Source: Krasilnikovozyma curviuscula (lineage: Eukaryota; Basidiomycota; Tremellomycetes; Cystofilobasidiales; Mrakiaceae). From it: DNA of 64,000 nt. A program made the translations under genes and the position numbers. The stretch lies in the NCBI GenBank assembly GCA_014825775.1, contig MVAQ01000047.1, positions 1-64,000 on the forward strand, in the 5' to 3' direction. The notes under the pieces were generated by a model, which saw only the letters and a program-made list of their open reading frames with translations, searched no databases and was not told the DNA's origin. How positions within the stretch are numbered: position 1 is the first letter of the stretch; each line of letters begins with the position of its first letter. Below are positions 32,437 to 43,792 of this stretch, one piece after another.

Positions 32437-35214
32437 CTACAGCTCATCGTGAGAAAAGACAGCTTGAGCATCGTCTTCATCAACATCCCCCACAGCCATC
32501 TTTTGGATAGCTTCCCTATCAAAGTCCATGAAGTCCATCTCTGAGAACTCTGGCTCCTCAGGAACAGGAGATTCGTCAATTTCTGGTGCTGGCTTGACCG
32601 GCGCTGCTTTGGTTTGAGCCAAAGTCGAGACACCGATTGATCTCCTCAGCAAAGACTCAACTCTACTGAAGAACTCGTTCGAGTCGTCGACACTATAGCC
32701 AGACTTGACGAGAGAGATGTCGAGCAGCGTCTTCGCAATTTCCTCAGTCTCTTCACCATCACTTCCATCGCCTTCTTCAACAAATTTCAGCAGACCAAGG
32801 ATGAGAGGAGAACGGGGGTTAATTTCAAGGATTTTCGCTTGTTTCTTCATGAACTCGAACATTGGATCTAAGTTGTCTTGGGATTGACTGGCCATGAGTC
32901 TCATCATGTTAGCGGAGACGCCGTGATCGGAGGCGACGATGGCGGTTGGAGATGTAACGAGCCTCTTTGAGACAATCACCTCTCCAATGACTCCAGTGAA
33001 CTTTTCCTTGAACCATTTGGTCAAGGGTTCAAATTTCTCGACCAAAGCTGCGTATTCAGCCTTTTCCTCCTCTTCGTCGGCGTCTAGGTCAACCATAGCG
33101 CATCAGCTGGATACTGAAACAGCCAACCGGTACATATGTGCTCACCTTCATCTCCAAACTTCATGCCCTTCTTAGTTACATCTTGGAACTTCATACCTTC
33201 GAAGGCTCTCATGGTTGCAAGAGCTGTCTCATCCATTGGCTCGCTGAGGAGCAAAACCTGGTATCCTCTGGCGTGCAGACTCTCAATGAATGGAGACTTC
33301 GACAACTCCTCAGCAGTTTGGCCGACCCCTATAAGAATTATAATCAGCTGGAGTACAAGAATACAGAGAAGAGGACTACTCACCTGCGAGGAAGAAGATT
33401 TGGGTCTGGCCCTTTCTACGGGTCGAAACATAGTCGCTGAGTGAGATAGACTTGTTCAAGTTGGTGTCGAATCTTAGGAGCTTTGAAAGCCGGTCTTTGT
33501 CTGCAGAGCTAGCCAAAGGATCAACGGTTCCAATCTTAAGGGCGTTGCCGACCTGGAAAAAAGTCTGCAGTCAGTACCTTTAGGGTCGCAATGACGACGG
33601 GGCATGCTCACAAGCTTGTAGATCTTGGAGAACTTCTCTGGGTCTTCTTCAGCAATCTTAGAGTACTGATCCAGGGTCTTCTTGATGATGATCTTGGACA
33701 GCTGATTGGTGAACTTGGACTTCTTGATGGTTTCTCTCGAGACGGTCAATGGGAGGTCGTCAGCATCAATGACAATGTTGACAAAGCTGAGCCACTTGGG
33801 AATGAAGTTGTCTCCCAGATCATCAGTCTAAGAGAGTCAGAGATGTCAGTAAATCACAACTCGTCGACGTTAGACAACAGTTGCTTACGATGAATACCCT
33901 CTTGACCATCATCTTGACCTTCCCACCTGACTTCTGGTTGGCGGAGCTCGACCAAAATCCCTCAGGTAACGAAGAAGGAGTGTAAGCGAGAGCTCTAAAA
34001 TTGATTCCTGATGCAGTGCTTCCTTTCCAGTGGTTGTGTGTCAGAGGAGCCTTTTCACCTTTAGCCAAAGAGGAGGTGTAGAATGCATCGTAGTCTTCAT
34101 CCGAGACGGTTTTTGGGTCGCGCATCCAGATAGGTTGGTCGAGATTCAATTGTGTGTATTCTACGACTTCCACTTCTTCTGTCTCTGGTTCTTCTTCAGA
34201 AGTCTCTTCAACGATACCTTCTTCCTCGTCGTCTGATGATGATGAGGCTGGTGTGTCAGAGGCGACTGGTTGAGAGATAGTTTTACGTTCCTCCAAGTAG
34301 ATTGGGAAAGTAGTTGAGAACGATGAATGTTTAGCGATGAGTTCTAGATTGATAAAAAGCAATAGAAGATTAAAAATCAGAGATGCGTCAGGAGGACCTG
34401 GCCAAATGAAAGTGGGACTAACCTTTCAACCTCGAGCCGTCCAACCATTCAGATTCACCCTTTCTCAAAACCATAATAATTTCTGTTCCATGAAGACCCA
34501 ACGTGTTTCCTCTCGAATCAGGGTAAACTTCAAAGGAGTCTCCATCAGCAGCAGAGGCGAATGTGTACTGCTGTCTGTCTTCCTCAGATGCGGACGCAGA
34601 AGCCGCCGGTGGGACAGATGACACGTAGACTTGATCCGCAACCAAAAACGTAGAGTAGAACCCGAGACCAAACTGTCCAATCAAATTGCCTTCCGCTGTA
34701 TTGGAGGCGTTGTTGGAAAGAAACTCAGTGGTGCCTGATTTAGCGATGGTTCCCAGGTTCTTGGTTAGCTCATCAGAGGTCATTCCAATACCAGTGTCCC
34801 TGATGATCAGTTGACCAGGTGATTCTGGATCCTCAGGAGTGGGGACTGTGGAGATGGTGATGTTGAGGTCGGAAGATGTTTGGAGCTGTGGGTTGAGCAA
34901 ACCAGTCAACCTGTTGATAGTTAACGCAGTCACAAATGGTTTCAGTTGACCAAAGTACGTTACTTGACCTGTTAGGAACGCAGGAAACGCATGGAAAGAC
35001 AAACAGATACTAACCTGAGCTTCTCAAGCGCATCGTTACTGTTCGAGATTATTTCCCTTAAAAACACCTCCTTTGAGCCGTACAACGAGTTGACAACAAT
35101 CTGCCTTAGTCGAGAGACATCTGACTGATATTCGAGCACCTTTTTATCGCTGGCGGCAGCGCGTGTCGAAGCGGCGAGGACGAGGAGAGCTGATGAGACG
35201 GAGAGGAACTTCAT
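32437..35214 (-). CDS. GRP94: ER-resident Hsp90 chaperone, endoplasmin/GRP94
   Basis: An Hsp90-family protein with a signal peptide ('[20 protein letters not shown]', ATG 35214) and a C-terminal HDEL retention signal ('AVFSHDEL', stop 32437). The N-terminal ATPase blocks are '[20 protein letters not shown]', '[17 protein letters not shown]' and '[16 protein letters not shown]'. An acidic charged linker follows, then '[20 protein letters not shown]', 'MVKRVFI' and '[20 protein letters not shown]', and the C-terminal dimer region. The cytosolic MEEVD end is absent. GRP94 folds secretory proteins in the ER lumen of animals and plants; budding and fission yeast have no GRP94. The next gene downstream begins only 200 bases away. 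The identity and ER targeting are well supported by the sequence. Confidence 0.9.
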
Positions 35215-35615
35215 GCTGGACAAGAAGCTTCCTTGGATTACCGTGATGATCCAAAAGATTGAGACTAACCAGAGCTTGGAGGTGGGTGTGGGTTTGAAGG
35301 GTTTAGTTCCGTGCGGACAAGGGGTAACCAGATAAAAAATCGAGAAAGTTCCTCTCGTGAGCTGGCACTTCAGATGGACCGTCAGCCTGGTCGCCCCTAC
35401 TCGCAAGTCTGAGAACATATACAACATTTACTGCCAATTCGAATCTGTAGACGAAGTGCCCTTGTGAGTATAAATTTCAGTATATATGTCTTTCTGTTAT
35501 GACAGAACTTCGACAGAGCGACGCCACTCAGAGCGCGACTTGGTAGCATACTAGTCTAGAGCTGTATCAAGTCACAACAAACTCTCTTCGTCTAAGCAAT
35601 CCTTCCTCTAGAATT
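35215..35615. promoter_or_regulatory. GRP94 promoter region with a heat-shock-element-like pair
   Basis: About 400 bases upstream of GRP94. At 35344-35351 there is a GAAnnTTC pair inside the near-palindrome 'CGAGAAAGTTCCTCTCG'. It resembles two units of a heat-shock element but lacks a clear third unit. No obvious unfolded-protein-response element was found by eye. Confidence 0.3.
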
Positions 35616-36525
35616 CTAAGCTGTTTTCTTCTGCTTCATCTTTCTCTCCATTTCCAAAAACGCCCTCATACCCGAATCCATACCCTTGTACGCATCTTCC
35701 ATCGCATCCTTGACCTTCTCCTCCGCCATACTCTCTCCGGTAGCACCACCAGCGTCAAACTCTTCTTTGACTGCGATATCCCATTGATCAGATGGGACAT
35801 GGGCTGCTTGGAGGGCCAGAGCGGCACTGCGAAGCGCTTCGTGGTAAGTGGTGATTTCGTCTGCATAAACATTGTATACGCAGTGAACGCTGAAAATTAG
35901 AAAGGCATCGTTAGAAAAGGATAGATGAATAAAGATTGGGTGCAAGGAGCAGTATCTACGAGAGACTTCTGTGGTTCGCCCCTGAAGGAGCTGCAACAGA
36001 AAAAGGCTGAAGAAGACTCACCAACCACTCATGCAGCATTCGTCATCACCGGGTTTCCTGGGCTGGACATTGATGTCAACAAAAATCCAGTCAAATTTTG
36101 TGATTAGTCATTGACTCTACGACGAAACAGAACGACCTCACCTTTTCAGGAATTTTCACACCAAGGATGACCTTAGCTTCATCTTTCGCCCTGATGTTTT
36201 CAACCCACTGTCTACTGTCCTCTATCGGAATCGGAGTTGGGGTCCTTGGAAGCTCTATTGGAGAAGTGGGGGCTGAAGGATTTGGCGTCGTTTGGATGGA
36301 CGGGATGACGGGTTCTGTTGCCAATGTTTCAGATACTATATCGGAAGGGCCTGTGTCTGATGCGAGTGAGATAGGTGCAGGTGAGCTGAGAGGTGGTCGC
36401 TCATATTTCTTCAGCAGGTTTCGTCGAAGAGGCGTGGAATGGCTGTGAAAGAACTTGGGTTTTGGAAAGGGTATGTTGAGAGCATGTCGTGCTTGTAGGC
36501 TGAACCGTACAGCAACCTTGAACAT
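35616..36525 (-). CDS. Mitochondrial oxidoreductase-like domain protein (OXLD1-like)
   Basis: Three exons, about 210 residues. The N-terminus from ATG 36525 ('MFKVAVRFSLQARHALNIPF') is basic, amphipathic and free of acid residues, as in mitochondrial presequences. A long Pro/Ser/Thr-rich linker follows, then 'SRQWVENIRAKDEAKVILG'. The diagnostic short domain spans the next intron: 'PGDDECCMSGCVHCVYNVY' with its four cysteines, followed by 'ADEITTYHEALRSAAL'. This Cys-rich motif defines the 'oxidoreductase-like' family (human OXLD1), whose real activity is not established. The C-terminus is a Lys-rich helix ('MERKMKQKKTA'), with the stop at 35616. The family call is good; the biochemical role is unknown. 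Confidence 0.8.
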
Positions 36526-38145
36526 TCACAGATTGGAGCTCATACAAGAGAAAACCGGGCCAGGCAAAGCCAGATTTGAATTATGGGTTGAGTTGCCGTT
36601 GGGAGCCAGTTGAGTCAGAGTAACTGTGCGCTCTCTGATGAGCAGACACAGAAGAGCTTGTGTGAATAATTCATAAGCTCCAGGTATTCTGTACTTCACT
36701 CAGATCTTAAATACAAGAAAGGAGCTTTCATCCAGAACATAGAATACATCTCGAGCGAAGGGCGAAATGTCTGTTCGAAAGTTGCATTTTCCAACTGCAA
36801 CTGTAACCTGCAAAGAACAAGGAATATCATCAGATCTTATAATTACAGACAGATGACATCATGAGAAAAGACATGATGATGCCTTGAGTGTGAGAGATGA
36901 AAACATCCATTGAGGATCAGCGTTTTCCCGTCCCACCAAAAATAATCTTCTTCGCTACAGACACCACCAGATCACTAGAGTAAGTAACAGAAGATGGAGA
37001 GGTTTCAATCCGGCTAGGTTGGACGATATTTTCGGCCAACGTCTTATGACTTAATGGAATGATCTCAACTGTTCAATGTCCCTGTCGCTCACCTCAAAAA
37101 CACTTGAGTCAGATCAATCAGCCTCTCATACATACGATGACCGACGTCATTCGCATTCAGATGGTGATGTCTAGGATCCCCTGTCTTTGTCGTTGCTGGC
37201 ACCTTCCCACTAGGAGCTTCCAACCTATCTCTTTACCTTCGGCCTTGCTTTCTCCATCGTTACACTCCTTCACCTCATCGTTATCGCAACATCCATCCTG
37301 CATATTAGCTCTTTTATCCACTACCGGTAGCGTCCAAGTCAACGCCAAAATGGCGGGAGCAGTAAACACAGCGAGATCCAGGCTGGCCGTTAGGTAAGTT
37401 AGGGCAATTTGAATTGAATCTGGGAGCTAAGTACCATCAAACCATGAGCTTTTCTTCTCACAACTCAGCAGCATTTCTAACACTTGAATCACACAGCGTT
37501 AAAGAACAGCAACTGCAGTTCGCTGGTGAGTGCCTTGCCGACTGGGATAGAATGGAGGCAAGATACCAGGACCAAGATCCCTTCTTGCCTTATTAACTTC
37601 TACCCGATCTTCAAGCCAGACACCTGTTATATCAGTAACTTCTCGGTGTTCCCTGTGTTGTCCATTTGCCGAAACATTTGGCCCGTTTTTAACAACAACA
37701 GAGGTCAAACCTCCCTGGTCGCGTCGCTGGGCCGTTTGGTTGGCGATCGTCAACCCATTTCAGCTCTATCCATCCAACCGTAATCTTGATAGTCCAAAGT
37801 AAATGCTCAAACCTCCCATAGGCGCGTTTTGCCTAACTGGACTTGTGGAACGGTTGCCACAGTTCTGGTGATGGTCTTTGTTGAACCTGGCTCTAATCAT
37901 TTTTCTCTTTGTTGTTCTAGGTGACTATAAATCTCTACATATCTACTTGCTGCCGACTTGGGGTGTCCCAACTGATATTTCTTTTCACTCAACTTTTTGG
38001 GCTCATTAGAGATCGGTTTTTTTTCTGCTGGGGTTTTTTCAGCGATCGAAATGGCACGATTGCTCTGAAACCTTTAAATACCAGCCGCTCATCTCTTCAC
38101 CCCCAACTCCTTCCTTTTCTCTAAACTTCTGCTGTACCTTTCAAT
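36526..38145. other. 1.6-kb divergent region upstream of ACL1
   Basis: The space between the oxidoreductase-like gene and ATP-citrate lyase, which start away from each other. Its right end should be the ACL1 promoter; 'TTTAAATACC' near 38090 followed by CT-rich sequence could serve as the core promoter and leader. A possible spliced transcript at 37137-37802 is listed separately. No repeat was seen. Confidence 0.4.
37137..37802 (+). CDS. Tentative three-exon gene, function unknown
   Basis: An ATG at 37137 opens a frame of about 85 codons that ends at a good donor (GTAAGT after 37393). A consensus acceptor 'CACACAG' leads to a short exon 'VKEQQLQFA' with a GTGAGT donor. A further acceptor 'TATATCAG' near 37640 opens a frame to TAA at 37802 containing 'CSLCCPFAETFGPFL' and 'WSRRWAVWLAIVNPFQLYP'. 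The splice sites line up in frame, which is suggestive. The predicted protein is Ser/Leu/Cys-rich, matches nothing I know, and a second frame here is also hydrophobic. A noncoding spliced transcript explains the data equally well. Confidence 0.25.
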
Positions 38146-41100
38146 ATGTCCAGCAAAGGTACGTCTCCTCTCCCCATGCTACACTCATCTCCATTGTGAC
38201 GGTGACTGACACCACTGCTTTTGGCATGCATCTCCCTTTTTTTCGGCTCTCTAGCCATCAGAGAATACGATGCTAAGCTCCTCCTCTCTTACTGGCTCTC
38301 GAGGACCAAGACTCCCGTAGAGACCCTCGGTGCTGCCTCTACTGCACAGGCCAAGGTTGCTCAAGTTACTTGGTGAGTTTTCTCAAAAAATTCGTGGTGT
38401 CCATCTTTGGAACAAAGAATATCGCGAAAAGTTATTGGGGCAGCCACGATAGCGTGTCAGTCGGATCTCTCCACTGTTGCCTACCCTGCCAATGGTATAG
38501 ATGGATAGACTGTAGTATTCTCTACTGCATCATGAGGAGCTTGGGCTCTTCTGAGAATGAACAAACCCATTTTGAGGGCTCTCATCTCATTCGTCGCGCA
38601 TAGTGTTCATCTTCCCGCACACCCGAAACCTGCCCACTTTCCACATGATAATTCCTTAGGCTATCCGTGCTGCTAGTGGAGCTGTTGCTAACCTTGCTGT
38701 TGGTATCGCCAGGGATCCTGAAACTGATACCCTCACTCCACCAATCGAGCCAGGAAAAGGTCTTCCAGACTGGGTTTTCACTGGTGCGTGCCTCCTTTTT
38801 AGCTGAGCAGCTTCGCTGTCCGCGATTTTATTCCTTATGATGCGTGTTCTGAAGCTCCCTCTTGTGTTTTCTAGAGAAACTTGTTGCCAAGCCAGATCAG
38901 CTCATCAAGAGACGTGGAAAGGCTGGTCTCCTCTGCTTAAACAAGGACTACAAGGTCGCTGCTGAGTGGATCAAGGAGAGAGCTGGAAAGCCGGTCAAGG
39001 TTCGTCTATCTCCATGTCCTCCATGTGCAAATTTTACTCAAATAGCTGACTATTTTACTCCGATATTCTGAACTCGGTTTTTTTTTTTTTTTGCTCGGTA
39101 CGCGCGCCTATAGGTTGAGAAGACCGTTGGAACTTTGAACACTTTCATCCTTGAACCATTCACTCCTCACCCAGCTGACACTGAGTACTACGTCTGTGTC
39201 AACTCTGGTCGTGAGGGTGATGAGATTCTCTTCACCCACGAAGGTGGTGTCGATGTCGGAGATGTCGATGCTAAGGCTCTTAAGCTCCGTCAGTTCTTCT
39301 GCCAGTTTTCTCGGCTCGACCTTGTAACTGATCCTCCTGTATATAGTCGTCAAGGTCAACGCTCCATTCCCATCCCGCGAAACAATCACCTCAACCCTTC
39401 TCACCCACGTTCCGGAAGCAAGGAAAGCCACCCTTTGTGACTTCCTCGTCAGACTATACTCCGTCTACGTCGATCTCCACTATGCTTACCTTGAAATCAA
39501 CCCACTGGTCTGCATGGATGGAGCAGATGGCAAGCCTGTCATCGACTTCTTGGACATGGCTGCCAAGCTCGATCAAGTGAGTGATAATTTGTTTGCTATA
39601 AAGCCGCCATCTCTTGTTGACTTATTGCTTTTGCTCCAACTAGACTGCCGATTTCCTTTGTGGACCTAAGTGGGCAATTGGACGTGACATCTCTACCGTC
39701 GCTGCCCCAGCTGCCGGAAGCGTCGCTCAAGCTGTTAAGGCTGACAGAGGTCCTCCCATGGTCTGGCCAGCTCCTTTCGGTCGTGATTTGACCAAGGAAG
39801 AAGCTTGGATCCAGAAACTTGATGGATCAACTGGTGCTTCTTTGAAGTTAACCGTCTTGAACGCTGAAGGTAGAATTTGGACCATGGTCGCCGGTGGTGG
39901 TGCTTCCGTTGTCTACTCGTAAGTTTTCCTCAGTTTTCATCTTTTTTTTAGAATGCAGCTCCTAACTCACAAGGAAATCTTGTCCCAATAGCGATGCTAT
40001 CGCTGCTCACGGGTTCGCCCACGAGTTGGCCAACTACGGTGAATACTCTGGTGCTCCAACCCAAGGTCAAACCTACGAATACGCCAAGACCATTGGTGAG
40101 TACTTTTTCGAGATGGTATGATTCACAGAGCTCGATAGTTACATTTGTTGCTCTCATTAGTTGACTTGATCACCCGTGGTACCCCAAGACCTGACGGAAA
40201 GATTCTCATTATCGGTGGTGGTATTGCCAATTTCACCAACGTTGCTGCTACCTTCAAGGGTATCATCCAAGCTCTCACTGAATACAAAGAGAAGCTCATT
40301 AAGCACAGCGTCAAGATCTTCGTCAGACGTGGAGGTTAGTTCTGTTGCTTTGTATCAGCAGGAACTTTCAGTCGCTGATCACTGTCTTGTTATAAACCGC
40401 CAGGTCCTAATTACCAAGAAGGTCTCAAGGCTATGAGACGTTTGGGAGAGACCCTCGGCGTCGAAATCCAAGTTTTCGGCCCAGACTCTCACATTACAGA
40501 GATCGTCCCATTGGCTCTCGGTATCCCAAAGAAGGCTGCCCCAGAGATTTCTTCTTTGATCGGAGGCAAGTCCTTCGGTAGTGCTTCTCCATCAGGTGCT
40601 ACTACCCCAGCTGCCGTTGTTGAGTCCTCCAACCCAATGAACTCTGGCGCTGCCACCGAATCTGCCAACGGCCACATGGTCTCCTTCGAGCCACACCCAA
40701 CCGCTGGTAGACCATGGTACAAGCCATTCGACGAGACCACCCGATCTCTCGTTTTTGGTTTGCAACCCAGAGCCATCCAAGGAATGTTGGACTTTGACTT
40801 CTCTTGCGGACGTGACACTCCATCCGTCGCTGCCATGATCTATCCTTTCGGTGGTCACCACATCCAGAAGTTCTACTGGGGAACAAAGGAGACTCTCCTC
40901 CCAGTCTACGCTTCCATCAAAGATGCTTGTGCCAAGCACCCAGATGCTGATGTCCTCGTCAACTTCTCGTCTTCAAGATCTGTTTACTCCTCCACTCTCG
41001 AGGCTTTCGAATTCCCACAAGTGAGTATCTCTTTGCTCTTCACTAATTGCGCCAGCCACTGACATTATATTCTTTTCCTAAGCTCAAAGCAATTGCTTTG

Positions 41101-43027
41101 ATCGCCGAAGGTGTTCCAGAACGTCACGCCAGAGAGATCCTCCACCTCGCCCAAGAGAAGAAGGTCCTCATTATTGGTCCAGCCACTGTCGGTGGTATTA
41201 AGCCAGGATGTTTCAGAATTGGTAATTCCGGAGGGTAAGTTGAACAGCGCTATCTTCGAGTGTATTGCAGTTTGACTGACTTCTTCTGCTCGACAGTATG
41301 ATGGACAACATCCTTGCTTCCAAATTGTACCGTGCAGGATCTGTCGGTTACGTCTCCAAGTCTGGAGGTATGTCCAACGAGTTGAACAACATTCTCTCTC
41401 TCGTCACCGATGGTACCTACGAAGGTATCGCCATTGGAGGTGATCGTTACCCAGGAACTTCCTTCATCGACCACCTTCTCAGATACGAACAAGACCCAGC
41501 TTGTAAAATGCTTGTTCTTCTTGGTGAAGTTGGTGGTGTTGAAGAATACAGGGTCATCGAAGCCGTCAAGACCGGTGTCATTAAGAAGCCAATCGTCGCT
41601 TGGGCCATCGGTACTTGTGCCAAGATGTTCACCACCGATGTTCAGTTCGGTCACGCCGGTTCTATGGCCAACTCTGACCTTGAAACGGCTGATGCTAAAA
41701 ACAAGGCCATGAAGGAGGTTGGTATCATCGTTCCAGACACTTTCGAAGATATCCCACTCGCCATCAAGGCAACCTTCGATGCCCTTGTCGCCAACGGAAC
41801 CATCACTGTCAAGCCTGAGGCTGAACCACCACTTATTCCAATGGACTACAAGTGGGCTCAAGAGCTCAAGCTCATCAGAAAGCCTGCTGGTAAGTCTTCC
41901 AAAGTGTATTCTATTCAATGGCCCCTGACTGACACTTTACTATTTATCTCAGCTTTCATCTCTTCCATCTCCGACGAGAGAGGTGAAGAGCTTTTGTATG
42001 CAGGTATGCGTATTTCCGATGTCTTCAAGGAGGAGATCGGTATCGGTGGTGTTCTTTCTCTCCTTTGGTTCAAGAGACGTCTTCCACCTTGTGAGTTTTA
42101 TCAGGACTTGTCTGTCGTTACTATGTCGCTGATGTTCTTTTTTCGCTTTTTCAGACGCTTGCAAGTTCATTGAGATGACTTTACAACTTACTGCTGATCA
42201 CGGTCCAGCTGTCTCTGGTGCCATGAACACCATCATCACCGCTCGTGCTGGAAAGGATCTCGTCTCCTCCCGTAAGTTGTCTTTTATCTTTTACCCTTTT
42301 CAGCCATTGTACATTTACTTATTTCTCTTTGATTCAACCTCTAGTTGCTGCCGGTCTTTTGACTATCGGTGACAGGTTCGGTGGTGCTCTTGATGGAGCC
42401 GCTGCCAACTTCTCTGCAGCTTTGGCCTCTGGGCAAACCCCAAGAGAGTTCGTTGACTCTATGAGAAAGGCCAACAAGCTCATCCCAGGTATCGGACACA
42501 AGATCAAGTCCAAGACCAACCCAGATCTTCGTGTTGAACTTCTCAAGGAATTTGTCAAGAAGACCTTCCCAAAGACGTGCGTTTGTTTATCGACTTTTCC
42601 TTTAGCTGTTCTTTAACCTGTTCCCTTTTCATCCATAGCGAGACCCTCGATTACGCTCTCGGCGTCGAGGCTGTCACCTCCCAGAAGAAGGACTCCCTGA
42701 TTCTCAACGTCGATGGTTGTATCGCTGCCGTCTTCTGTGATTTGCTCAAGGGATCTGGTGCCTTTACCGAAGAAGAAGCTGCTGACTACCTCAAGATTGG
42801 AACTTTGAACGGTCTCTTCGTTCTTGGTCGATCCATCGGTTTCGTAAGTAGAGCCTGGCTAGAATGGCTACCCTCACTTCCATTACGTTCTAACGTGTAT
42901 GTCTTTCAATATTCAGATTGGTCACTTCCTTGACCAGAAGCTCCTGAAGCAACCCCTCTACAGACATCCATCCGAAGATTTCCACATCGATTTCAGCCAG
43001 AACAGAGTCGTCATCCAACCTAAATAG
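38146..43027 (+). CDS. ACL1: ATP-citrate lyase, single-chain
   Basis: Makes cytosolic acetyl-CoA and oxaloacetate from citrate, CoA and ATP, feeding lipid synthesis and acetylation. The N-terminus '[20 protein letters not shown]' (ATG 38146) leads to the ATP-grasp part ('[18 protein letters not shown]', '[18 protein letters not shown]', 'YLEINPLV'). The CoA/citrate part has '[16 protein letters not shown]', and the phosphohistidine loop is '[15 protein letters not shown]'. The C-terminal citrate-synthase-like part has '[15 protein letters not shown]', 'FGGALDGAA' and '[16 protein letters not shown]'. Both halves are in one chain, as in animals and basidiomycetes, whereas most ascomycetes split them into two genes. 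An apparent frame break near 39290 is an intron (donor GTCAGT). The first long intron is 340 bases, far above the local norm. The stop is at 43025. Confidence 0.93.
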
Positions 43028-43792
43028 ATGCGCGGTTAGGGCAAATCTTTATGCTTTTCTGTGCCCCGTACGACTCGGTGGAGTCTCCTCTTCCACTGTA
43101 GATAGAATTATTTTGTAGGACGTGACATGGAAACCCAGATCCCCCGATGGACGTTTCATCTTTCAAACTCAAGGCATAATCACTTCTTTCTCATCTCATG
43201 ACGAACCTTTTCTTTTCTTTTACATAATCTTGGTCTTTATGTTTTCTTCTGGTATCATTTTTCACTTTCACTGATAGTGCGATCAGCAAGTGGTAAGAAA
43301 GCCACTGAAAAGCCCTACCAGTGCTAGATTACCTCGGTCGTGCTGCCGAGTGTCGAAAATATCTCTCCAAAAGAAAACAATAAAAAGGCATAGATACAGA
43401 TCAAACTCATTAAGGAATCAGCTGGATCGTATCAAGAATCCGTTTGGGGACTTATATCTCGCCGACCCAGAGAGTTTCCATTGCCTCATCGCGAGACAAC
43501 AGAGAGTCTTGGGGAACACATTGAAAGAGGAACCTTTTCCTTTTATCAGACGAATTGGACGCGTACTTCCGGCTGGAGAAAGAAAAGTCGCTAGACGAAT
43601 ATCGATACCTACCTAATACGATCGGTCGAACATGTGTCCACGTGGGATATTTGTGGTCACTGACTACAAGTGTATTAGAAATCAAAGCATTCATTTTCAA
43701 GACTGACATGTTCTCAAAAAGTAAATAGAAAAGGAACAAGATGATGCAGACAAAACTCAATGCAAAAATCAATTATGCGACGGGACCCTCCT
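43028..43792. other. Convergent gap between ACL1 and SLD5, no gene called
   Basis: About 765 bases between two stops. Open frames of about 108 codons exist on both strands (43290-43616 plus, 43452-43772 minus) but overlap each other and match nothing. The CT-rich stretch near 43190-43270 is consistent with the ACL1 3' region. Confidence 0.4.

Noticed and set aside
38373..38700. A micro-exon inside the long ACL1 intron
   Set aside because: Direct splicing to the acceptor at 38712 joins TG to GGATCC and gives the family sequence 'VTWDPET', so no micro-exon is needed.
39240..39440. Apparent frameshift in ATP-citrate lyase
   Set aside because: A GTCAGT donor near 39290 and a 'TATATAG' acceptor near 39347 remove the break and restore '[15 protein letters not shown]', so the gene is intact.
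41250..41918. A 222-codon minus-strand open frame inside ACL1
   Set aside because: It lies opposite a highly conserved catalytic exon with C-ending codon bias, which produces long antisense frames by chance.
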